A stretch of 64,000 bases of DNA from Lachancea dasiensis (lineage: Eukaryota; Ascomycota; Saccharomycetes; Saccharomycetales; Saccharomycetaceae): assembly GCA_900074725.1 (NCBI GenBank), contig LT598460.1, positions 563,502 to 627,501 on the forward strand. The letters are read 5' to 3'. The translations under genes were made by a program, and so were the position numbers. Positions 25,763-37,118 of the stretch are shown here, in pieces. Numbering within the stretch: the first letter of the stretch is position 1; every line of letters begins with the position of its first letter. The notes under the pieces are model-generated. The model ran no database searches. It was not told where the DNA came from and saw only the letters and a program-made list of their open reading frames with translations.

Positions 25763-28255
25763 ATGCTCTTTGGCGTGAAACTTGCCAACCAGATCTACCC
25801 GCCATGGAAAGACTCGTATATGGATTATGAGAAGTTGAAGAAGCTCTTGAAGGAATCCGTGATAGGGCAGGCCGACATTACCGGCAGGAAGTCTAATCGC
25901 CGAAATGATACGTGGTCCGAAAAGGACGAGTCGGAGTTTGTTTCCGCTTTGGATGCCGAATTAGAAAAAGTTTATGGTTTTCAGAGCTCTAAGTATAACT
26001 CGATTATGGAAAAACTTGTCAATTTGGAGCACCAGACCGATGATGAAGAAGCGATCAAAACTCTTGATTTCAAAGGGTTTCAACATGTTTTGGAGGGTTC
26101 TTTGAGCGAGGCTCAGGAGCTTGATAATTTCTGCAGAGTCAATTACACAGGTTTTATCAAAATCGTCAAGAAGCACGACAAACTGCATCCCAAATATCCC
26201 TCTGTTAAGTCCCTTTTACAGGTTAGGTTGAAAGAGCTCCCTTTTAATTCTGAAGAATACTCACCATTGCTGTACAAAATCTCATTTCTTTACAACATTT
26301 TGAGAACAAACTCCCCTACTGTATCCTCGTCTCTAGCAAACTCTACTAAGCTATCCAGCGTCAACAATCACGAGGAAAGTTCGTTTCAAAGTTACACTTT
26401 TTGGATTCACCCTGACAACTTAATGGAGGTGAAAACGAGAATTTTGAGACACCTGCCAGTGCTTGTTTACGCATCCCCACCCAACGAGAACAGTGATTTG
26501 GTTGACCGCCTAGAATCATCTGTCATGAACTCAGACGTGAATTTCAATGCTCCTTCTGCTAGCAGTAGTACATCTGAGGTTTCTTCAGATGCAAAAAGTT
26601 ATGACCCAGTCGTCAGAACGATATACTTTGACAATGAGGCTTTGGAGCTTTACAATAATAAGCTATTGAAGTCGAGCTCCAATCCTACATTGAGGTTAAG
26701 ATGGTCTGGCAAACTAGCCAACAAACCTGATATTTTCTTGGAGAAAAGAACGCTGGTTGAAGATCGTACAACAGGGTATACGGATTTCGAAGAAACGAGG
26801 ATCAAGTTAAAGCCTAAATTTATAAACGGTTTCATCTTCAATGGCGATCAAGAGTATAAAGAAAAAAGCTTGAAGAAGCTAAAAGACCGCGGTTCAGCAG
26901 ATGCCGAGGCTGACAAACTGAGCAACAAGTTTGACGGTATTCAACAGTTTGTACTTGAAAATGAGCTGCAGCCAGTATTAAGAGCCATGTATACAAGGAC
27001 AGCCTTCCAGATTCCAGGCGACGACCGTGTGAGAATTAGTATCGACTCTGATCTTATGTTTATTAGAGAAGATTCGTTTGATGAGAATAAGCCAATAAGA
27101 GATCCAAAGAGCTGGCATAGGGCGGATATTGATGCAAATATTCCAAACCCACTCAAATATCTGAGGACGGGTGAGTACAGCAAATTCCCTTATGCTATTT
27201 TAGACATTAGGATCAGAGACCCTATTACTGAGTCCACCAAGAAAAACAAGGACAATCTACACGCTCAGCTGCCTGGTAAGCACTCCCAGTGGGTAGAAGA
27301 ACTTACAAATTCCCATCTCGTGAAAGAGGTGGCCAACTTCTCTAAGTATGCCCAGGGTGTTGCATCGCTTTTTGGTGAAGATGAGAGTTTGGATTTGTTA
27401 CCTTTTTGGCTGCCAGATTTGGAGACAGACATTAGAAAAGATCCAAAACAAGCCTATGAAGAAGAAAAGAAAAAGCTTGAAGAACAGAAAGCAAATCAAG
27501 CTCGTGTCGCCAAGCTCAAACGTTTGTCAGTGGTCCAAGGGTCCGAATCTTTCTCCACAAAATCTTCCCCAACGGATGCATCAAAGTTTGAATTGCGAGA
27601 GCCAGATTTGGAAGATCCAGAATCGTCATCTGATGAGGCCACCGAATCAGCGCCTGGTGCAAGAAGACGGAAACGCAATGCCAATTTTCTGGACCTTTTG
27701 GTAGGCAGGAACAGCAAACTCGCGAATGTTGATTCCGAGGATGAAGAAGTACTGCTCCCCCCTGGAGTTAAAAAACCAACATCGTACTTAAAGAATGCTG
27801 GCCCTGTCAAGGTGGAAGCTAAAGTCTGGCTTGCCAATGAAAGAACTTTCAACAGATGGTTATCGCTCACCACTTTAATGAGCGTCTTGACATTTTCAAT
27901 TTACAATTCTGTCAGCAGAGCTCAGCATCCTGACCTGGCTAAGTTTGTTGCTTATACTTACTTTGGCATCACTATTTTCACCGGCTTTTGGTCTTACCAC
28001 ACATACAACCGAAGATTAAACGTCATCCGCGCCAGGAGCGGAAAGCATTTAGATGCACCCTTGGGTCCTTTACTAGTTGCTAGTGTGGTTGTTATCACAC
28101 TTGTCGTTAATTTTGTCCTTGCCTTCAAAGATGCAGCTCAGAAGAGCAGAGGGGGGGTGTCAAGTACTTCCGCAGAAGAGGATTCTAAGCTACCTGCGCT
28201 CGCCGAACTCGTCCGTGGGCTTGTATTTTCCCTCGTGAGTTCTCAAGACTCTTGA
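25763..28255 (+). CDS. VTC2: VTC2/VTC3-type regulatory subunit of vacuolar polyphosphate polymerase
   Basis: The protein is 830 residues. An SPX domain opens it (MLFGVKLANQIYPPWKDSYM, then YEKLKKLLKE and CRVNYTGFIKIVKKHDK), sensing inositol pyrophosphates. The central VTC/CYTH tunnel domain covers about 200-560 (TIYFDNEALELYNNKLLK, RLRWSG, FLEKRTLVEDRTTG). An acidic linker follows, then three membrane helices from about 690 (WLSLTTLMSVLTFSIYNS onward). In S. cerevisiae Vtc2 and Vtc3 are alternative partners of the catalytic Vtc4 and Vtc1. They are a duplicated pair, and this single gene stands for both. The size and family fit subunit 2/3, which are about 830 residues, rather than Vtc4, which is about 720. 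A Pho4 site upstream fits phosphate control. Confidence 0.93.
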   Translation: MLFGVKLANQIYPPWKDSYMDYEKLKKLLKESVIGQADITGRKSNRRNDTWSEKDESEFVSALDAELEKVYGFQSSKYNSIMEKLVNLEHQTDDEEAIKTLDFKGFQHVLEGSLSEAQELDNFCRVNYTGFIKIVKKHDKLHPKYPSVKSLLQVRLKELPFNSEEYSPLLYKISFLYNILRTNSPTVSSSLANSTKLSSVNNHEESSFQSYTFWIHPDNLMEVKTRILRHLPVLVYASPPNENSDLVDRLESSVMNSDVNFNAPSASSSTSEVSSDAKSYDPVVRTIYFDNEALELYNNKLLKSSSNPTLRLRWSGKLANKPDIFLEKRTLVEDRTTGYTDFEETRIKLKPKFINGFIFNGDQEYKEKSLKKLKDRGSADAEADKLSNKFDGIQQFVLENELQPVLRAMYTRTAFQIPGDDRVRISIDSDLMFIREDSFDENKPIRDPKSWHRADIDANIPNPLKYLRTGEYSKFPYAILDIRIRDPITESTKKNKDNLHAQLPGKHSQWVEELTNSHLVKEVANFSKYAQGVASLFGEDESLDLLPFWLPDLETDIRKDPKQAYEEEKKKLEEQKANQARVAKLKRLSVVQGSESFSTKSSPTDASKFELREPDLEDPESSSDEATESAPGARRRKRNANFLDLLVGRNSKLANVDSEDEEVLLPPGVKKPTSYLKNAGPVKVEAKVWLANERTFNRWLSLTTLMSVLTFSIYNSVSRAQHPDLAKFVAYTYFGITIFTGFWSYHTYNRRLNVIRARSGKHLDAPLGPLLVASVVVITLVVNFVLAFKDAAQKSRGGVSSTSAEEDSKLPALAELVRGLVFSLVSSQDS

Positions 28256-28711
28256 TAGGCGGTTGCGTAATAGTAACCCTCTAATTTAGATACTGTAAAT
28301 TTACACTACTCATTTGCTAATGCTACTTCTTAATTTCAATATCTTTCGAAATATCACCCAACACCTCACTCTGGTGCCCATTGGATAATAAGAGTTAAAA
28401 GATCTGCCTTTGAGGTCCTTTCAGGGTTAAATTCGAGAACTCCAAAGTCGACCAAAAACCACCGATATAAAATGTCTTGAGCATTGAATCTTTGTTAATG
28501 ACAGACGACGGAATGACCTCATGGGGCTGATTCACGAGCAGTAATGGTATAGCTTACAGCTAAGTCGTAGGAAGACAATTCTGCTTGCTCAAAGCATCTG
28601 GAGATTTTTTTACACCTTATACGAAAGTGAAGTTATCTTAATTAATATGTAATAAGTGAGTCTCCAAACCTACATTCTAAAGTTATAAGAGATCTCAGGA
28701 CAGGGGCCTTG
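28256..28711. other. Spacer between VTC2 and ULP1
   Basis: About 455 AT-rich bp holding the VTC2 3' end and ULP1 promoter. Nothing else recognised. Confidence 0.5.
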
Positions 28712-30460
28712 ATGTATAACCCTGGATTGAGCCATCCTTCGAAGAGAATTAACGTCGAACACTATCATAAGCCAACCTACTCTGAGATAGCGACTTTTAG
28801 CTTTGCCAATGAACCCACTATTTTCCATGCTCGCAGAAAAATGACAGTTGGAGATCACCAGGGCGCCAATTATTCAGACACTAATGCCGGCGGACGGGTC
28901 ATTCAAAGTGATTCATGCCCAGGATTTTATCAGGACATGAAAGATGCTCTCTTCCACGCTGGTCGGGCCATAATGACGGCAGTGGGTGCTTATGACGCAA
29001 TGTCTGGCAAAACCGAGGTGACTGAGCACAATAACAAAGCCAATAAGCAGCAACTCCAAGATAATTTAGAGGGAGATGAACGAAGAACTTCCTCTTTGGT
29101 TCAGCGGCCACCTAGTAAAAAGCCTAAAGCAATCGAAAACTCGGCCATATTCGTAAAGGATACTCCGAAAAAACAGACGCACAGCATAGTGGACCTGGGC
29201 GAAAGACTCAACAATTCGATAACACCTGAAAAGCAAGGAAAAGCGGAGTTTTGTACAATGAAAGATCCTTTCAAGTGGCATCAGCAAGGCTCTGAAGGTC
29301 CAGTATCATCTAACAAGAGGGTCCCATACGGTAGTTCTTTCATTCGAAAAAAAAGCAGTAGAGGAAAAACTAGTATGGATAACATACAGCTTACTTCAAA
29401 AAGCCCGATGGAGGAAATTCGCTATCTAAGAATGGTTTACAATGGACAGTATAAAGCGCCTTCGCTCATAGAGAGCCACAAAGAAGAACAAATGCTTCTT
29501 CGAGAGCATGAACTCAAACAATACCGCATGTCTTCATCCACGCAATGGAACACGTTAACGGAAAGGATTAAAGCGATCATGCAGAAAAGTCTTAATAAAC
29601 AGGACTTCGATAATGATCTTATACTTTTGAAAGAGCGTAAAATCAACCCCAGTGAGCTGGGTCAACAACGATTACTGGGCCGCGAGTTTAGGTTCGATAC
29701 TTCAATTTTGACTTTCAAGGAAGAATTCGAGAGCTATAAAAGACTAAAGGAGGAGAGGGACCGAGTTCAACTAGAGGTGAGGGAGAGACGTGAACGGTTG
29801 AAGGTTTTAGTGCCGCAACTCACAAAGGACGACTTGCAGAAAGTCAAAAACACACAAAATCGCTCAGATAATGGTGTGGTAATGAATAAACACAACATTG
29901 AATTGAAAGTTCATGATTTCAAGACATTAGCACCCCGGAGGTGGCTCAATGACATTATAATCGAATTCTTCATGAAGCATGTTGAACTTACCACACCGCA
30001 ATTAGTTGCCTTCAATTCATACTTCTACACTTCCTTGTCTCGAAACGGGTATCAGGGAGTAAGAAGGTGGATGAAGAAAAAGAAAGCTGAAATTGACAAC
30101 CTGCACAAAGTTTTTGTTCCAATCAATCTAAACCAGTCGCATTGGGCTCTAGGTGTCATAGATATTAGCAATAGTAAGATCTATTATGTGGACTCTTTAT
30201 CCAGCGGGCCTGAGTCTATGAGTTTTGCAATATTGAAAGATCTCCAAAGTTATTTGATGCAAGAGAGTAAAGGGACCCTCGGTGAAGATTTTGAACTCGT
30301 TCATGCTGATTGCCCACAGCAACCAAACGGTTTTGACTGTGGCGTCTACGTGTGTACTAATGCGCTCTATTTGAGCAAAGACGCTCCACTGACATTTGAC
30401 TGCAAGGATGTGGAACGAATGAGGCCCTACATAGGACATCTCATTCTGTCGAGTGATTAA
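28712..30460 (+). CDS. ULP1: ULP1, SUMO protease
   Basis: The protein is 582 residues (621 in S. cerevisiae). The N-terminal half is variable and basic, used by the family for nuclear-pore tethering, followed by a coiled coil (FKEEFESYKRLKEERDRVQL). The C-terminal C48 protease domain has LAPRRWLNDIIIEFFMKHV, then the triad: H477 in SQSHWALG-type context (NQSHWALGVID), D494 (YVDSLSS) and C543 (NGFDCGVYVC), with the oxyanion glutamine in CPQQPNGFDC. It matures SUMO precursor and removes SUMO from proteins, and is essential for G2/M. In S. cerevisiae ULP1 is next to VTC3, as here next to VTC2, but there the two are divergent rather than in tandem. The start is the ATG right after a TTG. Confidence 0.95.
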   Translation: MYNPGLSHPSKRINVEHYHKPTYSEIATFSFANEPTIFHARRKMTVGDHQGANYSDTNAGGRVIQSDSCPGFYQDMKDALFHAGRAIMTAVGAYDAMSGKTEVTEHNNKANKQQLQDNLEGDERRTSSLVQRPPSKKPKAIENSAIFVKDTPKKQTHSIVDLGERLNNSITPEKQGKAEFCTMKDPFKWHQQGSEGPVSSNKRVPYGSSFIRKKSSRGKTSMDNIQLTSKSPMEEIRYLRMVYNGQYKAPSLIESHKEEQMLLREHELKQYRMSSSTQWNTLTERIKAIMQKSLNKQDFDNDLILLKERKINPSELGQQRLLGREFRFDTSILTFKEEFESYKRLKEERDRVQLEVRERRERLKVLVPQLTKDDLQKVKNTQNRSDNGVVMNKHNIELKVHDFKTLAPRRWLNDIIIEFFMKHVELTTPQLVAFNSYFYTSLSRNGYQGVRRWMKKKKAEIDNLHKVFVPINLNQSHWALGVIDISNSKIYYVDSLSSGPESMSFAILKDLQSYLMQESKGTLGEDFELVHADCPQQPNGFDCGVYVCTNALYLSKDAPLTFDCKDVERMRPYIGHLILSSD

Positions 30461-30699
30461 ACAAAATTTGCACATCGATCTGGATTCAAAACTCCTCGCT
30501 AAGCGTTTGACGTGGATGCATTGTGAGGTGCAGAACAATACTTATTATATTTTCAAATGCCCACATGTACGACGCAGTAAAAAAGAGATTGCTTGATAGA
30601 AAATGACAGCCAATCGACGATAGTCTCCGATCCTTCACCACCAATCTATAAAAATAGCATTCCATTATCATATAAACATAGAGACTTCTGAGCAACTTC

Positions 30700-31764
<1,065 letters not shown>

Positions 31765-31834
31765 TCAAGAATATGTTACTGGCAATGTAGAAGCAAAGGT
31801 CCAACTGTAATAATACTTCAGGTTAGCAAGAGAC

Positions 31835-31840
31835 AAAAAA
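31835..31840 (-). terminator. RNA polymerase III terminator of tRNA-Asn
   Basis: A run of six T on the minus strand, 3 to 8 nt past the tRNA 3' end. Confidence 0.85.
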
Positions 31841-31842
31841 TT

Positions 31843-31916
31843 CGACCTCGGTGAGGATTGAACTCACGATCTTGCGATTAACAGTCGCACGCCTTAACCA
31901 GCTTGGCCACGAAGTC
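31843..31916 (-). tRNA. tRNA-Asn (anticodon GTT), no intron
   Basis: A complete 74-nt cloverleaf on the minus strand. The acceptor stem GACTTCG pairs with CGAGGTC (one G-T), followed by discriminator G. The D arm TGGCCAAGCTGGTTAAGGC doubles as A box. The anticodon loop is GACTGTTAATC with anticodon GTT. The T arm has GTGAGTTCAATCCTCAC, containing the B box. It closely resembles yeast tRNA-Asn. It lies between HST2 and RQC2 at a synteny breakpoint. Confidence 0.96.
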
Positions 31917-32714
31917 CCTTCATGTGAGAAGAAAAAATACTAAACTATATATTGACAGATTAGACTGTCGACTGTCCTGAACAAATATCACAACGTCCAG
32001 TTGAAGTATAATACTATTGCATGGCTATTAGAACCAGTAGAACTCGTTATTCTTCACCATTGACTTTATTATTTGTATAACTAATCTTCCGGTTCTGATC
32101 CACTGACATCTTTTGATATATTTTCCCTCCCGCTAACTCAACTCTGAGGAAAGTCAATTTAACGTACAGCGTAGAGAAGGCTAGCACCTTTAGCAAAGAA
32201 ATTGCCTCACATTATCTTATCAGTGTCTTATAGGCAAGTGGGTCCGTAGGCTAGCCCTCCACATAGGTCCTATCACTTCCATCATCCCTGTCATAAGTGC
32301 CCTTGCCCTCAGTGCCCCAGTCATTGGCAATATGATCCCTGTTCCTCCACTTAATCTACATCGGTCAGTTAGACTCTTATAGGAGCTAATCGGCATGGGC
32401 ACTACTTAAGTCGCTGAGCAGCTCACTTTTGTTTTACTGACGTCTTTAACATCACTAGGTACTACTCTGACAACTTCGTGGTGCTTACTATAGGGCAATC
32501 GGGTGCACTTCGGGAAATACAATACCACTGCTGTCTGAAAGTCCCAACAAGCTTATGGATCGATCTATAAGCTCTTATGTGTGAGAGGCAGATCTGGCCC
32601 AATTCGTATATAGTGCACATGACCAACAGCTATTAGTAGCTCGGCGCAAAATGATTTGCCATCTCAATTAGCTACTCGCAACTGCGTACAGTTAGGCAAA
32701 GAGAAGGTAGGATC
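31917..32714. other. Spacer between tRNA-Asn and RQC2
   Basis: About 800 bp with no credible gene. It contains copy B of a dispersed repeat (32429-32490). It holds the RQC2 promoter and is one boundary of the six-gene inverted block. Confidence 0.5.
32429..32490. repeat. Dispersed repeat, copy B (possible LTR debris)
   Basis: Partner of 23374-23435 in the same orientation, about 73 percent alike over 62 bases. It lies about 510 bp from the 5' end of tRNA-Asn, the usual hunting ground of yeast LTR elements. It is far too short and diverged to assign a family and looks old. Confidence 0.35.
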
Positions 32715-35700
32715 ATGAAGCAAAGAATTAGCTCACTAGACTTACAGATTCTTTATCCAGAATTGAAATCTCATCTGGAGGGCTATCGCCTTGCAAATAT
32801 ATACAACATTGCCGATTCTAGTCGCCAGTTTTTGCTTAAGTTCAATAAGCCGGAATCAAAACTTAACGCTATCATCGACTGTGGGCTGCGAATCCATCTA
32901 ACGGATTTCAATAGACCAATTCCTTCCACGCCTTCGGGGTTTGTTGTTAAACTACGTAAACACCTGAAGTCTAAGCGGCTAACGACTGTCAAGAGGGTTC
33001 CAGGTGACAGGATACTGGTACTGTCATTCAGTGACGGACAGTATTTCCTTGTTCTGGAGTTTTTTAGTGCTGGTAATGTCATCTTACTGGATGCCGAACG
33101 CAAGATAGTAGCACTCCAGAGAATCGTTCACGAACATGAAAACAAGGTTGGGCAAACCTACGATATGTTTGGTGAAGATTTTCTCAACGATACGGGGGTC
33201 GTGACGGCTGAATCTAAGGCTTATGATGCTACTCAAGTCTTAGAGTGGCTCACGGAGGCTGAGGATTTAGCTCGCTCGACGCATATGGCCAAAAAGGGCA
33301 AGCTTTCTAGAGTTCCATCAATTCAAAAGCTCTTATTTCTCCACGAGCCGCATTTATCATCCGACCTTATATCCCGTAACCTTAAACAACAGGGGATAGC
33401 TCCAAATTCTTCGTGCCTAGAGTTCAAAGACAAATGTCAACTTATCGCTGATCTGCTGAACGCGACAGAATTTGAAGTCAATGACCTTTTGAGGTCCGGC
33501 TGTAAAAAGGGATTCATTGTTTCAAAAAAAAACCCAGCATTCGATCCCGAAAAGGGAGACTCCAATCTTGAGTTTATCTACGAGCAATTTCATCCCTTCC
33601 CCATCCAGTCACAGGAGAATGATGAGAGAGAAATGAAAGTTATCGAGGTTGCTGGTGAGTACAACAAGACTGTAGATAGCTTTTTCTCCACTATTGAATC
33701 ATCTAAATATGCCCTGCGTATACAGAGCCAGGAGCATCAAGCTAAGAAGAGGTTGGCTGCTGCGAAGTCAGACAATCAGAAACGCATTCAAGCTCTGGTT
33801 GACGTCCAGGCTAAAAATGAAGCTCGCGGTCATGCTATCATTGCTAATGCCGCTCTTGTCGAGGAGGCGCAAAATGCGGTGAGAACCTTAGTTGATCAAC
33901 AAATGGATTGGAAAACTATTGAAATCTTGATTTCAAATGAACAGAAGAAAAGGAATGAGGTTGCGCAACTCATCAAATTACCACTTGATCTTGAAAACAA
34001 TAAAATCACGCTAGTGCTGGAGAGTATGGAAGACGTTAATGACCCTTCGGCTGAATCAGAGAAGGAAGAAGATAGTTCAAGTGACTTCAGCGATTCAGAA
34101 GAAGACACCAGTGATGATGGCCCTCTCTCTGATTTTGAAGCAGATGAAGATGGTGGGATTAAAGAGGCAAGAAGCAGTTTTACGTCCCCCAATTTGAGAG
34201 CATCCAAGTCCTCCGTCGACGCAACGATTGACCTTTCACTATCAGCTTACGCTAATGCATCCAATTATTTCAACTTGAAAAAGTCCACGATGGAAAAGCA
34301 AAAGAAAGTTGAACAGAATGCCAATAAAGCCTTGAGGAACATAGAGCAAAGAATTGAGCGCGATCTCAAAAAAAAATTGAAAGAATCTCATGATGTCTTG
34401 ATAAAAACAAGGACGCCATATTTTTTCGAGAAATACCACTGGTTTATATCCAGTGAAGGGTTTCTCGTTTTGATGGGAAAAAGTGGACAGGAGAGTGACC
34501 AAATCTTCAGCAAATACATAGAAGATGATGATGTGTTCGTTTCCAATAGCTTTGACACTCGGGTATGGATAAAAAACCCTCACAACACAGAGGTGCCACC
34601 AAATACTTTAATGCAAGCAGGTATTATGTGTATGGCAGCGTCTCCTGCATGGTCAAAAAAAATGCAATCATCGGCGTGGTGGTGTTTTGCCAAAAATTTG
34701 TCTAAATTTGACAATCACGGAGGGGAAGTTTTGTCTCCCGGTAATTTTCAGCTGCTTGACGAAAAGGCGAAATCATTCCTTCCTCCTTCTCAGTTGGTTC
34801 TTGGTTTTGGTTTCCTCTGGAAGGTCAAAGAAAACTTATCTGAGGAAGAATCTGCTTTCGAAGATAATCGAGAAGACGCTTGTGAAGTGAGTATGATCAA
34901 CCTTAATGGTAATCACGATCAGGAGGTAAATGGAGCTGTTGATGACAATTCTCCAGAAATAGAAATAGAGGCACTTCAAGAGGGTGTGGAGAATTTGGGC
35001 GTCATTGATCGTGGTAATGAGCCGGAAATCGTCACAGAAGAAGCTCAGGCAGAGGCTTCACATGCCCCTCATGACGTTTTTGCCAAAGTTGACAGCCCGC
35101 CTAAGATTGTCCGGGGAAAGAAAGGCAAATTGAAGAAAATGCAACGAAAATATGCCGATCAGGATGAGGAGGAGCGTAAGATGAGGCTTGAAGCATTAGG
35201 TACATTAAAGGGTGTTCAGCGACAGAAGAGTAAGCAACAAGAGGAAATGATGAAACAACAAGAAAGAGAAGAGAATAAAATGAAAAGAGAACGGCAGAAG
35301 AAGCAGCAATCGCTAAAGTTTAGCAGTAAGGAAAAAGTTGTAATCAACTATGACAAAGTTCTTGATGAATTGAGTCCCATAGCTTTGAATTCCGAAACAG
35401 TCAAAGAAGTTATCCCCGTTCTTGCACCTTGGCCTGCCTTGAACAAGTACAAGTATAAAGTCAAACTTCAACCAGGAAATGCCAAAAAAACGAAGACTTT
35501 GCATGAGATAATGCACTATTTTTCATCTCGAAAGGTTGACGCGTCGAGCGTCGATAAAAATTTGGACTGGCCTTGTGAACATGAACTAATAAAAACTTTG
35601 AAGGACACGGAGCTTGTCCCCGTTTTGTATACCGACAAATTGAAGGTCACCATTCCTGGTCAATTAGATTCAAGAAATAGCTCTAAGGGGGGGGCCACGA

Positions 35701-35729
35701 GTAAAGGCAAAAGGAAGGGCAAAAATTAG
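32715..35729 (+). CDS. RQC2: RQC2 (TAE2), ribosome quality control NEMF-family protein
   Basis: The protein is 1004 residues (1038 in S. cerevisiae). It starts MKQRISSLDLQILYPELKSH, nearly the known sequence. The NFACT-N domain keeps D9 and the pair D98-R99 that are needed for adding C-terminal alanine/threonine tails. A long helical region, an acidic block (about 430-480), coiled coil, the NFACT-R domain (KTRTPYFFEKYHWFISSEGF near 560), a lysine-rich charged tract and a C-terminal NFACT-C domain follow. Rqc2 binds split 60S subunits with stalled peptidyl-tRNA, recruits Ltn1 and directs CAT tailing. It is divergent from tRNA-Asn and followed convergently by RET3. S. cerevisiae has the same RQC2-RET3 adjacency. 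Confidence 0.97.
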   Translation: MKQRISSLDLQILYPELKSHLEGYRLANIYNIADSSRQFLLKFNKPESKLNAIIDCGLRIHLTDFNRPIPSTPSGFVVKLRKHLKSKRLTTVKRVPGDRILVLSFSDGQYFLVLEFFSAGNVILLDAERKIVALQRIVHEHENKVGQTYDMFGEDFLNDTGVVTAESKAYDATQVLEWLTEAEDLARSTHMAKKGKLSRVPSIQKLLFLHEPHLSSDLISRNLKQQGIAPNSSCLEFKDKCQLIADLLNATEFEVNDLLRSGCKKGFIVSKKNPAFDPEKGDSNLEFIYEQFHPFPIQSQENDEREMKVIEVAGEYNKTVDSFFSTIESSKYALRIQSQEHQAKKRLAAAKSDNQKRIQALVDVQAKNEARGHAIIANAALVEEAQNAVRTLVDQQMDWKTIEILISNEQKKRNEVAQLIKLPLDLENNKITLVLESMEDVNDPSAESEKEEDSSSDFSDSEEDTSDDGPLSDFEADEDGGIKEARSSFTSPNLRASKSSVDATIDLSLSAYANASNYFNLKKSTMEKQKKVEQNANKALRNIEQRIERDLKKKLKESHDVLIKTRTPYFFEKYHWFISSEGFLVLMGKSGQESDQIFSKYIEDDDVFVSNSFDTRVWIKNPHNTEVPPNTLMQAGIMCMAASPAWSKKMQSSAWWCFAKNLSKFDNHGGEVLSPGNFQLLDEKAKSFLPPSQLVLGFGFLWKVKENLSEEESAFEDNREDACEVSMINLNGNHDQEVNGAVDDNSPEIEIEALQEGVENLGVIDRGNEPEIVTEEAQAEASHAPHDVFAKVDSPPKIVRGKKGKLKKMQRKYADQDEEERKMRLEALGTLKGVQRQKSKQQEEMMKQQEREENKMKRERQKKQQSLKFSSKEKVVINYDKVLDELSPIALNSETVKEVIPVLAPWPALNKYKYKVKLQPGNAKKTKTLHEIMHYFSSRKVDASSVDKNLDWPCEHELIKTLKDTELVPVLYTDKLKVTIPGQLDSRNSSKGGATSKGKRKGKN

Positions 35730-36275
35730 ACTAGATAAAGAACGTCAAAAGCTTGAGAAACAGTAATTTTTTGTTAAATTTGAAAAGCATGAATATCCCT
35801 CTACCAATCATCGCATGTTTAACTTTCAAGGATGCATTCTATAATAAACACTATTATAATAATATGTTGATACCAATAGATCTCAAAATTTTGTCCAAAT
35901 TCTCCTCAAACCCTGGTGATTGTCCTCATTTCGAGAGACGTCGACCTCTCCGCCTTGAGTTTCCTTAGAAATCGTCACTCGTCCAGGACATCGAGAAACA
36001 AATAGGTAGATCACAATGATGCTTGAAATAATTGTGTATATTTACGATATCCGCGGAGTCCTATTTTTCATGGCAGGGCAAAGATCTGGTTAAATATCTT
36101 CCTGAAAGGAGGTACCACGAATAGGTCAAATGCAGCCCTAAATGATACCCCACTTATATAATCCTCATAGAATCCTTAACTATGCCTCCTTATCGGCTTG
36201 AACGCCACTACTGGACACTTATTTTGGTTCCGCGCTGCGATCAAGTGGCTTGAGGGTTCACAAATGAAATAGAAT
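35730..36275. other. Convergent 3' spacer of RQC2 and RET3
   Basis: About 546 AT-rich bp. It is long for a convergent gene pair, but I see no gene, RNA or repeat in it. Confidence 0.5.
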
Positions 36276-36851
36276 TTACAAACCCTGCTGCAGCCTTTCG
36301 GCCAATTTGCTCTTAGCAAAGCCCCAAGCACTTAGAAGACCCTTCTCACTTAGCTCAATATTGATTGGGATGTCCTTCGTCGGAGGCTTGGTAACACGAG
36401 AAGCAATTGTGGCTGGATCCGTCTCCAAAATGATCCCGTCGTCCACCGTTTCGTCAATAGCTAATGCCACCATATCATAATGCTCCAAAATATTCTTTTT
36501 GTCTATACCGGTTACCAGCACCAAATCTATCGAATCTTTGACAGCTGTAAACGCTTGTTGTAGCACCAATTCGTTTTCATCAGCGGAGCCTATCAAATAC
36601 AACGAAACGTCAACGTATTCTTTGTAAAGCACCAAGCTATCTTCGAAAAGTAAGATGTCTGTGTTTTGCTTGTGCGTCTTCTTGAAAAGCCTGCTTTCAA
36701 ACTCTTTCTGTTGCTTCAACGATGTCTTAGGTTGTTGAGATGTTTGATCTGCCTTCTCATGTGGGCTGTTATAGTACTTCGTGTATATCCGCTTACCTTC
36801 AGAATCCAAAATTAAGAGTGCTTCAACAGCGTAAAGCGAGAGATCGGGCAT
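36276..36851 (-). CDS. RET3: RET3, coatomer zeta subunit
   Basis: The protein is 191 residues (189 in S. cerevisiae). It opens MPDLSLYAVEALLILDSEGK, the longin-like fold of small adaptor subunits. Blocks KRIYTKYY, KEFESRLFKKTHKQNTDILL, VLYKEYVDVSLYLIGSADEN and LAIDETVDDGIILETDPATI are family hallmarks. The end AWGFAKSKLAERLQQGL matches the yeast C-terminus almost residue for residue. In the COPI coat it pairs with gamma-COP for retrograde Golgi-to-ER transport. It shares a 267-bp divergent promoter with TAF3. Confidence 0.97.
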   Translation of the reverse strand: MPDLSLYAVEALLILDSEGKRIYTKYYNSPHEKADQTSQQPKTSLKQQKEFESRLFKKTHKQNTDILLFEDSLVLYKEYVDVSLYLIGSADENELVLQQAFTAVKDSIDLVLVTGIDKKNILEHYDMVALAIDETVDDGIILETDPATIASRVTKPPTKDIPINIELSEKGLLSAWGFAKSKLAERLQQGL

Positions 36852-37118
36852 CTTTCTGTCTTTAAGTCCAGTCAGAAGAGTTCTATTATTGTTCCCTGGT
36901 CAAATTTAAATAAAGGCTTACGTTTTTCAAAGCTTCTATCTGTCGCTTTAAACGATAATGATCGAAGTCATTGATGCTACCCGTATATCTCGCTGGGATT
37001 GATATGTTCCGACACAGTTCTTAGACAAGTTGTCCATGGGGCTGCTGACTATTTGAGATTAAATTTTTATTTTGCATCACTCCTGTCAGCTTTCGTCAAG
37101 ATCGGCACCTCGCGTAAA

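Noticed and set aside
36999-37118. Upstream extension of TAF3.
   Set aside because: It begins at TTG; the known protein starts right before the histone fold.
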